Assembly (NCBI GenBank): GCA_964035575.1
Contig: OZ037933.1
Location: 62,001-126,000, forward strand
Reading direction: 5' to 3'
Length of the DNA: 64,000 nt
Source: Rhynchopus sp. YZ270_cl-10
Taxonomy: Eukaryota; Euglenozoa; Diplonemea; Diplonemida; Diplonemidae
Shown piece by piece: positions 30,216 to 41,795 of this stretch (positions are counted from its first letter, which is position 1; every line of letters begins with the position of its first letter). A model generated the notes under the pieces. The model worked only from the letters and a program-made list of their open reading frames with translations, searched no databases and had not been told where the DNA came from. Made by a program: the position numbers and the translations under genes.

Positions 30216-31861
30216 TGGGTTACAGAGCCCGGCGGTCGTCGTTTTTGCGTTTCTGTTTAGGGCACGTATGGGCTATTCGCGACGAGTCCTGGTAGTGAAA
30301 TGAGCAACCTATGGTATGGAGCTTTTTTTCCATGCAACTGAATTTCCTCGTGTCCAGGACACCCCACTTTCCGAGCAAAATTAAATAATGACACAAATGG
30401 GAGGGGAAAACCCTCTGACCTTTATCATCACTCTAAAAAACTCTCAGGTACCGCACCGCAGTACCGCACCACGATCCGAGACCCGTACAGAACAGAGACC
30501 AGAAAAAAGACTTCCGCACCCAAACGCGACTCCTCATAGAACACGACGTAGTAGTAACCATAGTGTGAGAACGATCGTGACGGTTTTTTTCAAGATCTTG
30601 AACTTTTTTTCAAGATCTTGACATTTTTTTTTTTTTTTTCACGATCGTTTTTTTTTTTCACGATCGTTTTTTTTTTTTCCCCTAGTAGTACAAGGGGCAT
30701 GGGCGTGAAATGGGTGGCAAGGGAGAGTTTCTGGGTTCTACTTGGAATTTTTGACCGACTCTTTTCCTTGAAACGATTTTGTGGCGAATCTTTCAAATAA
30801 AGCAAAAATCGAGAACATTCTCACACCAGAATCCCCCCCAACGGATGTCGCCAGCGAGGCACTAAAACCAGAAAACCGTTTTTACCCATGGCAAGTGCCA
30901 CTATAGTGGCGCACGAATGCCACACGTTGGTAGGGGTAATGGGGTTCTACTCATTTTCGTAAAAACATTTTTTTTCTGTGTGACAATAATAAGGCAAGAA
31001 TCGACAACTTTCGTGAAAATGTCATATCGTTGGATGCTGGAGGGAGGTGGGTCAACCCTAGGAAAAGGACTTTTTTTGGCGCTCACCCCCAAAATCACCC
31101 CCTGCCTCGTGACTTCGCCCTGCAAACAGAATTCTACTCAAAATCGTAAAATAAATTATATTTCGTAAGAATTGATGTCGATCTTTTAGATAAAGCCAAA
31201 ATCGAGCAGTTTTGATGATTAGGTTAGTGCAGCCGTAACAAGGAGAACACAGGGTAAAATCCCTTGGTTTTCCCTTGCTGTACTGTATGTGTTAAAAAGT
31301 GTATATTGGTGTACGGGAGAGACGCGCGTTTAAAGTTGCAACATTTTTAGGCTGATTGACGTGGGCCTGGCATGCCCCATTTTTCACTTTTTACCACCGA
31401 TTTAATTCGATCACCATCGAACACTGGGAAAATTTCTTGGTCAGTTTGGGGTATAACACGTGTATGACCTAATTTTAAGTGGTCAGAAGTGGAGTCTGAC
31501 CCCCGTGCCCATCATTTTTGAGCATGTTTTTTGGTTTTCCTTAGCACAACGTAGGAGAAGGCGAACTGTTTACAAGGAGGGACAGGGTCGAGCGTGAGTG
31601 GGTCACTACAGTGGCTCACGATACACTGAACGGGTTTGCGGCTGGGAGGGAAACGTTTCCACTGTTACAGGCAAGTCACAAGGGGGTGGTGACTTGTGTG
31701 GGAGAAATGGGTACGGACAAGACTGTATGCGTTTAGTCCCAAGAGCCTTCACTGATGTCAGAGTCGTGATGCTCAGCATCATCATCAACCTTGGGGTCCT
31801 CAGCTGTCGCGTCGCAGTCAATATAGCTCCCGCACGCTCCTTCTCCTCCTGCACCAGCTTC

Positions 31862-32485
31862 TCCTCATCCCACCAACCATTCTCTTGTGGCGGCTTGCTC
31901 TCGCGCAAACTGCGTGCTACGACCACAAGCTTGTGCAGCTTTGGTGCAACTAGCCAGTTGCGCCTCTTCTCGCTCATCCACCCATCGTACTGAAGATGCG
32001 CTCAGCATGTTGAGGCACAAATGGAACTCAGGGGAAGAGCTGTGTGCTGTGGACAGAGAGGCCAGGGTTTGGGGTGCTGTGTGAGCTACAAACGCTCCCC
32101 TTCCCTCCTTAGAGCTAACAAACATTACCCGTTGTCTTGCAAGAACTTGCCCAATTCTGCAAATTGACCCCACCACTGCACGGGCGGCTTCCAAAAATGC
32201 AAATAAGGACCCTTTTCCACAACCTTCCTTCACAGAAGGGTCAATTTTACAAACCCGGATTTTGAGGAAAATTTTAGCCGAAAATGGGCCCACGTATAAG
32301 TGACCGGGCTCATATTTCTCAAAATTTAAGTGGTCAAAAAATCCAATTTTCGAGATTGACCCCACCACTGCACGGGCGAATCCCAAAAATGTAAATAAAG
32401 ACGTTTTTGGCCCAAAATAAATCTGCCAAAATTGTGTCCCGGATTGGATTTTGGACTCCGGACCCCATATTTAGAAATAGCCCTG
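31862..32485 (-). mobile_element. hAT-derived remnant in left arm (mirror 39867-40490)
   Basis: On the minus strand it starts with the hAT-like end CAGGGCTATTTCTAAATATG (also the end of the element at 53934). Two copies of the GCAGTGGTGGGGTCAATNT motif follow, then a fragment of a hAT transposase C-terminal dimerisation domain: AERIFSTMGG and, one frame over, WMSEKRRNWLVAPKLHKLVV then VARSLRES. The shift between these two strings and the absence of the rest of the transposase show a decayed, internally deleted copy. Both arms carry it identically. Confidence 0.75.
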
Positions 32486-32960
32486 TGTTCTAAACAATGA
32501 GCATCACAGCGGTTGACCCTGGTATTTTTGGTATTTTTTGAAAATCTCAGCTCAAAAAATACCAAAAAAAAAAAATACAGGGTTTTGGATTGAGGCTGGG
32601 GTGGAGGAGTGGGGGCTCCGCCCACCTCTCACCTACCCCCCACAGAATTCTATTTTTAGAAGACAATTTTCTTCTATTTTACCGGAAAAGGAAGATGCAC
32701 TGCGGCGCGAGCTTTCAACCCACCCTTCCCGCGACATAGTAGGCAATTTTAAGCGCAATTTTTAGAAATGTTGCGTACCGTGGCTTCGCCACGAGTTTAA
32801 CACTGAAAAGATGGGGAATATGCTTGAACGCGCTGTTGCCCTGTTTCTCAGCAACAAGCGTCCCAGATTCAAGAGAAAACGGAGGTGTTCCTGCTGATGG
32901 CGGAGGAGTTGGAAAACGTCGCTCCCCCCGTATTTGTTTCCGGAATTGAGCTTCTGAGGA

Positions 32961-32990
32961 CCTTTTTCGCGCGAAGCGCGAAAAATTTTT
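32961..32990. repeat. GAA-loop palindrome TTTTTCGCGC-GAA-GCGCGAAAAA
   Basis: Perfect 10-bp stem with a GAA loop, followed by AAATTTTTTTTT. Mirrored in the right arm. Related strong hairpins occur at 50960-50978 and 61668-61690, each close to an AAAAATTTTTTTGGG tract. Confidence 0.7.
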
Positions 32991-33189
32991 TTTTGCCAAA
33001 AAGAAAGAAATTGGGCGTGGAATTCTAAAATTTTTCGGGGAAAACGGCATATTTAGCGATAAGTATGGGGAGCTGCGTAATCCCTGTTGCGTGACCCCCC
33101 CAAATTCTAAAATCTGTGGGACAGCGTGCTCTGACATAGGTTGTACTCATTAAAAAACCGGTAAAAATACAAGTAATGTGTGATGGTCA

Positions 33190-33600
33190 AAAGTGCAAAA
33201 TTCCTTCGCCAATGCATTATTTGGGCATTTGTTATACCTGGAGAATATGGTCAGATCACTCTTCAGACCACCAGCCAACGAAATATACCGTAATTGTACA
33301 GAGGTTGGACAGTACAAAAGTTGGGCTTTTGGCCAACTTGGCCTGGTGTTGAACGCCGCATCCCCCGCCACAATGGGCATAAATGTCCTCTTGGTCCGTA
33401 AAGGGTTAAAAAGAGTGTCTCACGATACACATACAACCACTCGCGATTGGATAGATATTGTAACAAAGGGAATTCAGAACAAAACAACACCCTGCCCCAT
33501 ACACACTAAATTGCCATGCTTCAAGAGCATGCCTGCCGGGCCAAAAATTACTGTGGCAAAAAGGCAGCAAGACCACCCACAAAGAGTGTGAATTGTATTG
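33190..33600 (+). pseudogene. Unclassified transposon fragment in left arm (mirror 38752-39162)
   Basis: Encodes DWIDIVTKGIQNKTTPCPIH then TKLPCFKSMPAGPKITVAKR, shared with the copies at 11440-12640 and 34510-35720. An ORF of 132 codons is present but has no recognisable domain and no complete transposase. Confidence 0.4.
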
Positions 33601-34099
33601 GATGGACAGGGGTTTGCACAGTGATGATGTTACTACGACTAGGTTTTTGGCGATATTACATGTGCATGTTACATGCCATGCCGTGACGTGCTGCTTCATG
33701 GTATACGCATGTCATAGAATGTCGCGATTTTTTACGATTCGTATTTCGGGTTTTGCGAATTTTGTTCCAGAAAAGTACACCCCAAAAATGGCAAAAAAGG
33801 TGACATTTTACGTCAAAACACCGCTAAAAGTTACTCTCGGCCGATTTCAGGGGGGTTGTGGGCACCTGTGGGGGCTCCCTCCCTGGTGTGGGCCAGCGAT
33901 CAACGACATAATATGGGAAAAAAAAAACGATCGTTTTTTTTTTCCTTCACGATCGCGAAGAAAAAGGTGCTTTTTTTTCACGATCGTGAAGAAAAAAAAA
34001 AAAAAAAAAACGATCGTTTTTTTTTCTTCACGATCGTGAAAAAAAAAAAAAAAAAAAAAGACCGATCACTTTTTCCCAGATTCGTAAAAAAAAAAAGGG

Positions 34100-34362
34100 G
34101 AATAGTCAGTTATGCCCTACCCTTTTTTTGAAATGGTCAGAGATACCCGAAAATAAGTTCAGATATTGGTCAGAGATACCCGAAAATAAGTTCAGATATT
34201 GGTCAGAGATGCCCCATTTTCAAAAATAGGGCATAACTGACCAATATCTGAACTTATTTTCGGGTATTTCGGGTATCTCTGACTATTTCTCAACTTATTT
34301 TCGGGCATGTCTGACCATATCGCCAACTTTTTTCGGGTACCCCAAAAAAGTTGGTTTTCGGG
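34100..34362 (+). repeat. TCAGAGATACCCGAAAATAA palindromic series
   Basis: Alternating words of ATACCCGAAAATAAGTTCAG and their complements, with GGGCATAACTGACC. Inverted relative at 36140-36320. Lies at the inner edge of the left arm of the large inverted repeat, next to the CAGATACC satellite. Confidence 0.65.
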
Positions 34363-34363
34363 T

Positions 34364-34489
34364 ATACCCAGATACCCAGATACCCAGATACCCAGATACC
34401 CAGATACCCAGATACCCAGATACCCAGATACCCAGATACCCAGATACCCAGATACCCAGATACCCAGATACCCAGATACCCAGATACCA
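34364..34489. repeat. (CAGATACC)n satellite, ~15 copies
   Basis: Perfect 8-bp tandem array, one base different from the CAGGTACC array at 12670-12775 and lying at the same place relative to the adjoining transposon-like segment. Frames are open by chance. Confidence 0.95.
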
Positions 34490-34509
34490 GGTCCAGGTCC
34501 AGGTACCCA

Positions 34510-35720
34510 GGAACAGGAAAAAAGTCGTGAAAGAGCAACCACAGCTCCACATGACAAACACAAAAGTGTCCAGTCACGTGGGGCATTCATGCACTGAGGA
34601 GATAATGATCCAACAATTTACAAGAAAGATTACTTAACCTACTGCTGGAAATTGCCAGGTCGTAGTAACACACAAAGTGTGCCTCCGTTCGGGAAGACCG
34701 GATATTCTAGAGACCAAAAAGGCCTCAAGAATATCTTCCGGTAGTCAAGGTAGAACCGAGTGAACGGCCCAAGACCCCCGTGGAGAAGTTAAATGTTGTA
34801 ATGCTATCAGGTAGAAACTGCGAACACTGTCTTACCCTCCTCAATGCATGGTGGTTGATGTCTTCCACAACAAATTTCCTGTACCCAGGTACCCAGGTTT
34901 CCAGACCCACGCAGCACTACGTCGCAGTACTACGCAAAATTTACCACCAGACCCTGTCTTCGTGCACCTGAAGTACAACGCCGCAGACAGGCCAAACATG
35001 CGTTGGACTCAGAGGAATGCCCGCTGTGCAGGTATCATGAGAACCAACTCCCAGCAACAAGGGGCGCCTTTTGGCGGGCGTTGTTGAGGGTGTTTGGGGT
35101 GCAAAGTTTTCCACAATTTTGATGCGCGGGTACAGAAGTGTTATCTTGTTCTTTCATCTCTAAGAAATGTAAATGTCAATCGCGTTTAACTACCACGAGG
35201 GCTTGTTCAGTGAACCCACGAGGGGTCGAAGGGGGTTGGTTATCCCATATCTATCAAAGGTTGTGTCGACCAGGCTAAACCACTATGTTACGCTGTACGT
35301 TGTTAAATCCGAAGAAATAACACTTTAGCAGCCGCAGGAAGTTTGCTAAAAAGAGTGCCTCACGCTACACAAACCACCACCCGCGATTGACTTAGATGTT
35401 ATAACAAAGAGAATTCAGAACAAAACAACACCCTGCCCCATACACACTAAATTGTCATGCTTCAAGAGCATGCCTGGGCCAAAATTACTGTGACAAAAAA
35501 GGCAACAAGACCACCCACAAGGAGTGTGAAATGTGCACTGGTTTTCTGGGGGAACGCAATATTTTCTTGTGCCTCGTCCTCCGTAAGCAGAGGACAGACT
35601 TTCCGGAAGGTTTCCAAAGTCGAATTTCTTGCACTAGCTATGCTCCCTGGGTTAATGGCTATAGCAGTGACTGACAAAGTGTTCCCACCCCCAGGTCTTC
35701 GTCCACAAACAAATCTAGAA
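34510..35720 (+). pseudogene. Second copy of the unclassified transposon-like segment
   Basis: Inverted relative of 11440-12640, with long stretches of near identity: DPVFVHLKYNAADRPNMRW and a downstream block TRPPTRSVKCALVFWGN. Frames are interrupted. 35720-36130 has no recognisable feature. Confidence 0.45.
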
Positions 35721-36383
35721 TAGATTGATTTGGGTGAAGCCTTGGATTTTGAGTTGTTGAATGTCGGAGAGCGGCGCTCATCGCAATCACGGATGCAGTT
35801 CAGATTTCACGATCCTGTGATGAGTGTAAATGTGGGGTGTGATTAAGTTATGGTATACAAACGCAGTAGTCGGGAAGGGTGAGGTTAATGAAAAAAGTGG
35901 TAATAACTATGTATTTCCGCGAAATAAGGTAGCCTTTTTTCACGCTACAGAGAGTTTCCTGCTGCACTAATGGTTCCCAAGCGAAGCGAGGGACCATGTA
36001 TAAGGGTTTGCGGGTTTGCGGGTATTTACCCCCACTAAAAGTGGCTGTGTGTGGGGTAGAGGGGTGAAAATCATACCATGCTGCTTCAATACTGTCTCTG
36101 CTGTCGCATTCCCTCATGGTGGGTCACTCACCCACTGGGCAAAAAATCAAAGGGGGTACCCCCAAATAAGTGGGTACCCCAAATAAGTTCAGAGATACCC
36201 GAAAATAAGTTCAGATATAGTCAGTTATGCCCTATTTCTGGTTTTCGGGTATATCTGAACTTATTTTCGGGTATCTCTGACCATTTCAAAAAAAGGGTAG
36301 GGTATAACTGACTATTCCCCAAAAAAAAAAAAAAAAAAAACGATCGTTTTCACCCTATGAAAAAAGAAAAAAAAAAAGGGAGA

Positions 36384-36620
36384 TAGTCAGACTTACCCTA
36401 CCCTATTTTGAAAAAGTTCAGACTTGCCCTATGAAAAAGTTCAGACTTGCCCGAAAATAAGTTCAGACTTGCCCTAAAAGTGTTTTTAGGGCAAGTCTGA
36501 ACTTATTTTTAGGGCAAACACTTTTTTTAGGGCAAGTCTGAACTTTTTTAGGGCAAGTCTGAACTTATTTTTAGGGTAAGTCTGAACTTATTTTAGGGCA
36601 ACAAGTCAGGCCACTTTGGC
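36384..36620 (+). repeat. Uninterrupted TTCAGACTTGCCC repeat = empty site for the D37E transposon
   Basis: ATAGTCAGACTTACCCTACC then CTATTTTGAAAAAGTTCAGA and CTTGCCC. Matches the left flank 28620-28647 joined directly to the right flank from 30054, with a single TA. Confidence 0.85.
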
Positions 36621-36639
36621 TGGGGCACTCTTGGGGCCC

Positions 36640-37460
36640 CATGGTATGGTGGTATGACTTGTTTTATTGCCCTAAAATGCCTAACCGAGCCGGAGCCCAA
36701 AAATTGATGCCAGAAACCACCAGCCACCCGGAAAGGGTGAACAGGCAGTCCACGTTGGGCCAGAACCGGTTACAAAGGAAGCCGTGTTCTGGGGCAACGT
36801 GGGGCGCAAAGTTTTACAATTTTCATGCACGGGTGCTCCACAAATTACCAAGTATTCCTTCTTTGTTGAATTGAGAGAGAGTCAGTGTTTAGCTACCACG
36901 CGGGTTTGCTTAGAATCCTTCGAGGCCGGCACAATTTTATTTATGTGGTCGGTTAAGACATGCCTATTGAAGAACAACGAGGTCATCGTTGAAAGGAGCG
37001 AACTCCCCTTCCCACAACATCTCTCACATTTCAACTCAGAATTCATACTTGGTTATTTGCTTTGTCCATACGCAATCAAATTGTCATGCTTTCAAGAGCA
37101 TGCCTGGCCAAAATGCAACAACGTGGAAAAATTGTTGTTGTTCCAAAAGGCAACAAGACCACCCACAAGGGGTTGAATTGTGCACTGTCCGGGGGAGCGC
37201 AAAGTTTTTTCCCTGTACACAGTGGACACATCTTTATCACTTTGTTCCCACGGGGACACATTTGGATACTGCACGCATGCAGAAGTGCCAAACATGTCCG
37301 CACGTGGAGTGGAGTGTCCATCATGTTTTCCTGGTTTCCAAAAAGCAGTTTTCTTGCACTTACTATTTGCCCCGGTGTCTGGCAATAGAAGTGGCTAACA
37401 TTGTAATGAGTAGCATATACATACCGTTGATCCAAATGAGTAAGGCGACCAACAAGTCCT
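36640..37460 (+). pseudogene. Third, more diverged transposon-like segment
   Basis: Shares WGAKFYNFHARV and KQQDHPQG-type blocks with the copies above (LPFPQHLSHFN region, RQQDHPQGVELCTV). Contains CELC and CPSC cysteine pairs in alternative frames, broken. Not assigned to a superfamily. Confidence 0.35.
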
Positions 37461-37569
37461 CTGGACTTTTTTGTTGTGACGACAATCGCGGAGTAATCCC
37501 GGAGAATTACATCCTCGTATAAAAAGTTAAAGGTAGAGGTGGGGAAACTGTAGCTATAGAAATAGTTGT

Positions 37570-37700
37570 TGCAGTAGTGCAGACACCCGAGGGTGCACCA
37601 CTATGCTTTTCTTTGGTTGTATCGACAATTTTACGTACATGATGTAGGACCTGTACAATGTCGCCCAAAGGCTTTGTACTTACTGCAGTAATCGGTATTT
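37570..37700 (+). repeat. H module followed by R module
   Basis: H: GTAGTGCAGACACCCGAGGG then TGCACCACTAT with perfect inner CACCC/GGGTG. R: TATCGACAATTTTACGTACA ... AATGTCGCCCAAAGGCTTTG. Both plus strand, just inside the right arm of the large inverted repeat and not present in the left arm. Confidence 0.55.
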
Positions 37701-37910
37701 TTTTTTTGTTACTCATAGGGTGAAAACGATCGTTTTTTTTTTTTTTTTTTTTTTTACGAATCTGGGAAAAAGTGATCGGTCTTTTTTTTTTTTTTTTTTT
37801 TTCACGATCGTGAAGAAAAAAAAACGATCGTTTTTTTTTTTTTTTTTTCTTCACGATCGTGAAAAAAAAGCACCTTTTTCTTCACGATCGTGAAGGAAAA
37901 AAAAAACGAT

Positions 37911-38418
37911 CTGGTGCTTCCCGGGGGGTATGCATTTCACAAATTTTCAATTCAATTCACAACTTTTCACAACTTTTCACAACTTTTCATCACCCTTTTT
38001 TTCTTCGTTGGTGAAGCTTTTAAATGCCGGCATTTGCATTTCCGGAATCCGTCCGGCCAGTGGTGGGGTCAATTTGCCGAAATGGACAAGTTCTCGTCAT
38101 TTCCGCACAGTACACAGTACACAGGTACACAGGTACACCACATCACGTTCTATCTTGTGAATCCCAAAATACCCCTCAATGGGTGGGCCACCACCCAACC
38201 CAAAAAAAACCCTCAAAAAAATAAAATCAATTCACAACTTTTCACAACTTTTCACAACTTTTCACAACTTTTCGCACTTTTCACAACTTTTCACAATTTT
38301 TCACCATTTTTCACCAGCCTTCACAATTTTATAACGGTTTTCGTGTTGTGAAAACTTGTGAAAACTTGTCACATTTTGTGAAAATTTGTGAAATGCATAC
38401 CCCCCGGGAAGCACCAGC
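37911..38418. mobile_element. 508-bp inverted-end element inserted in the right arm
   Basis: Inverted ends of about 38 bp: CTGGTGCTTCCCGGGGGGTA then TGCATTTCACAAATTTTCA. Flanked by CGAT on both sides (37907-37910, 38419-38422). The left arm has the uninterrupted sequence AAAACGATCGTTTT at 33924-33937. Inside are runs of TTCACAACTT units and one copy of the CATTTGCATTTCCGGAATCC then GGTGGGGTCAATTTGC motif followed by a short CACAGTACA array. No coding capacity; superfamily unknown (4-bp duplication). Confidence 0.85.
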
Positions 38419-39866
38419 CGATCGTTTTTTTTTTCCCATATTATGTCGTTGATCGCTGGCCCACACCAGGGAGGGAGCCCCCACAGGTGCCCACAACCCC
38501 CCTGAAATCGGCCGAGAGTAACTTTTAGCGGTGTTTTGACGTAAAATGTCACCTTTTTTGCCATTTTTGGGGTGTACTTTTCTGGAACAAAATTCGCAAA
38601 ACCCGAAATACGAATCGTAAAAAATCGCGACATTCTATGACATGCGTATACCATGAAGCAGCACGTCACGGCATGGCATGTAACATGCACATGTAATATC
38701 GCCAAAAACCTAGTCGTAGTAACATCATCACTGTGCAAACCCCTGTCCATCCAATACAATTCACACTCTTTGTGGGTGGTCTTGCTGCCTTTTTGCCACA
38801 GTAATTTTTGGCCCGGCAGGCATGCTCTTGAAGCATGGCAATTTAGTGTGTATGGGGCAGGGTGTTGTTTTGTTCTGAATTCCCTTTGTTACAATATCTA
38901 TCCAATCGCGAGTGGTTGTATGTGTATCGTGAGACACTCTTTTTAACCCTTTACGGACCAAGAGGACATTTATGCCCATTGTGGCGGGGGATGCGGCGTT
39001 CAACACCAGGCCAAGTTGGCCAAAAGCCCAACTTTTGTACTGTCCAACCTCTGTACAATTACGGTATATTTCGTTGGCTGGTGGTCTGAAGAGTGATCTG
39101 ACCATATTCTCCAGGTATAACAAATGCCCAAATAATGCATTGGCGAAGGAATTTTGCACTTTTGACCATCACACATTACTTGTATTTTTACCGGTTTTTT
39201 AATGAGTACAACCTATGTCAGAGCACGCTGTCCCACAGATTTTAGAATTTGGGGGGGTCACGCAACAGGGATTACGCAGCTCCCCATACTTATCGCTAAA
39301 TATGCCGTTTTCCCCGAAAAATTTTAGAATTCCACGCCCAATTTCTTTCTTTTTGGCAAAAAAAAATTTTTCGCGCTTCGCGCGAAAAAGGTCCTCAGAA
39401 GCTCAATTCCGGAAACAAATACGGGGGGAGCGACGTTTTCCAACTCCTCCGCCATCAGCAGGAACACCTCCGTTTTCTCTTGAATCTGGGACGCTTGTTG
39501 CTGAGAAACAGGGCAACAGCGCGTTCAAGCATATTCCCCATCTTTTCAGTGTTAAACTCGTGGCGAAGCCACGGTACGCAACATTTCTAAAAATTGCGCT
39601 TAAAATTGCCTACTATGTCGCGGGAAGGGTGGGTTGAAAGCTCGCGCCGCAGTGCATCTTCCTTTTCCGGTAAAATAGAAGAAAATTGTCTTCTAAAAAT
39701 AGAATTCTGTGGGGGGTAGGTGAGAGGTGGGCGGAGCCCCCACTCCTCCACCCCAGCCTCAATCCAAAACCCTGTATTTTTTTTTTTTGGTATTTTTTGA
39801 GCTGAGATTTTCAAAAAATACCAAAAATACCAGGGTCAACCGCTGTGATGCTCATTGTTTAGAACA

Positions 39867-40490
39867 CAGGGCTATTTCTAAATATGGGGTCCGGAGTCCA
39901 AAATCCAATCCGGGACACAATTTTGGCAGATTTATTTTGGGCCAAAAACGTCTTTATTTACATTTTTGGGATTCGCCCGTGCAGTGGTGGGGTCAATCTC
40001 GAAAATTGGATTTTTTGACCACTTAAATTTTGAGAAATATGAGCCCGGTCACTTATACGTGGGCCCATTTTCGGCTAAAATTTTCCTCAAAATCCGGGTT
40101 TGTAAAATTGACCCTTCTGTGAAGGAAGGTTGTGGAAAAGGGTCCTTATTTGCATTTTTGGAAGCCGCCCGTGCAGTGGTGGGGTCAATTTGCAGAATTG
40201 GGCAAGTTCTTGCAAGACAACGGGTAATGTTTGTTAGCTCTAAGGAGGGAAGGGGAGCGTTTGTAGCTCACACAGCACCCCAAACCCTGGCCTCTCTGTC
40301 CACAGCACACAGCTCTTCCCCTGAGTTCCATTTGTGCCTCAACATGCTGAGCGCATCTTCAGTACGATGGGTGGATGAGCGAGAAGAGGCGCAACTGGCT
40401 AGTTGCACCAAAGCTGCACAAGCTTGTGGTCGTAGCACGCAGTTTGCGCGAGAGCAAGCCGCCACAAGAGAATGGTTGGTGGGATGAGGA
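39867..40490 (+). mobile_element. hAT-derived remnant in right arm
   Basis: Mirror of 31862-32485. Here the transposase fragment reads on the plus strand: GCTGAGCGCATCTTCAGTAC encodes AERIFST, and the ORF from 40375 begins MSEKRRNWLVAPKLHKLVVV. Confidence 0.75.
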
Positions 40491-41795
40491 GAAGCTGGTG
40501 CAGGAGGAGAAGGAGCGTGCGGGAGCTATATTGACTGCGACGCGACAGCTGAGGACCCCAAGGTTGATGATGATGCTGAGCATCACGACTCTGACATCAG
40601 TGAAGGCTCTTGGGACTAAACGCATACAGTCTTGTCCGTACCCATTTCTCCCACACAAGTCACCACCCCCTTGTGACTTGCCTGTAACAGTGGAAACGTT
40701 TCCCTCCCAGCCGCAAACCCGTTCAGTGTATCGTGAGCCACTGTAGTGACCCACTCACGCTCGACCCTGTCCCTCCTTGTAAACAGTTCGCCTTCTCCTA
40801 CGTTGTGCTAAGGAAAACCAAAAAACATGCTCAAAAATGATGGGCACGGGGGTCAGACTCCACTTCTGACCACTTAAAATTAGGTCATACACGTGTTATA
40901 CCCCAAACTGACCAAGAAATTTTCCCAGTGTTCGATGGTGATCGAATTAAATCGGTGGTAAAAAGTGAAAAATGGGGCATGCCAGGCCCACGTCAATCAG
41001 CCTAAAAATGTTGCAACTTTAAACGCGCGTCTCTCCCGTACACCAATATACACTTTTTAACACATACAGTACAGCAAGGGAAAACCAAGGGATTTTACCC
41101 TGTGTTCTCCTTGTTACGGCTGCACTAACCTAATCATCAAAACTGCTCGATTTTGGCTTTATCTAAAAGATCGACATCAATTCTTACGAAATATAATTTA
41201 TTTTACGATTTTGAGTAGAATTCTGTTTGCAGGGCGAAGTCACGAGGCAGGGGGTGATTTTGGGGGTGAGCGCCAAAAAAAGTCCTTTTCCTAGGGTTGA
41301 CCCACCTCCCTCCAGCATCCAACGATATGACATTTTCACGAAAGTTGTCGATTCTTGCCTTATTATTGTCACACAGAAAAAAAATGTTTTTACGAAAATG
41401 AGTAGAACCCCATTACCCCTACCAACGTGTGGCATTCGTGCGCCACTATAGTGGCACTTGCCATGGGTAAAAACGGTTTTCTGGTTTTAGTGCCTCGCTG
41501 GCGACATCCGTTGGGGGGGATTCTGGTGTGAGAATGTTCTCGATTTTTGCTTTATTTGAAAGATTCGCCACAAAATCGTTTCAAGGAAAAGAGTCGGTCA
41601 AAAATTCCAAGTAGAACCCAGAAACTCTCCCTTGCCACCCATTTCACGCCCATGCCCCTTGTACTACTAGGGGAAAAAAAAAAAAACGATCGTGAAAAAA
41701 AAAAAACGATCGTGAAAAAAAAAAAAAAAATGTCAAGATCTTGAAAAAAAGTTCAAGATCTTGAAAAAAACCGTCACGATCGTTCTCACACTATG

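Larger units (their letters stand above)
30559..34097. repeat. Large inverted repeat, left arm (~3.5 kb)
   Basis: Inverted copy of 37755-41795. From at least 30800 to 33933 positions x and 72352-x correspond without net indel, and every ORF translated in one arm reappears unchanged in the other (e.g. 31598-31993 with 40359-40754). The outer boundary is at CATAGTGTGAGAACGATCG. The arm holds transposon debris (hAT end at 32485, hAT C-terminal fragment about 31862-32009, unclassified transposon fragment 33190-33600) and inner CACGATCGTG palindromes, but no host gene. Confidence 0.93.
37755..41795. repeat. Large inverted repeat, right arm
   Basis: Inverted copy of 30559-34097, longer because it carries the 508-bp insertion at 37911-38418. 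The outer end is CGATCGTTCTCACACTATG, directly next to the truncated LINE. The spacer between arms is 34098-37754. Confidence 0.93.

Noticed and set aside
31606-31977. Host gene for the 123-codon ORF in the arms
   Set aside because: The N-terminal part is the hAT dimerisation motif; the remainder is unrelated read-through.
30559-41795. One giant terminal-inverted-repeat transposon with 3.5-kb ends
   Set aside because: No target duplication at the outer borders, no transposase of its own in the centre, and arms made of pieces of other elements. An inverted duplication is the simpler view, though not excluded.
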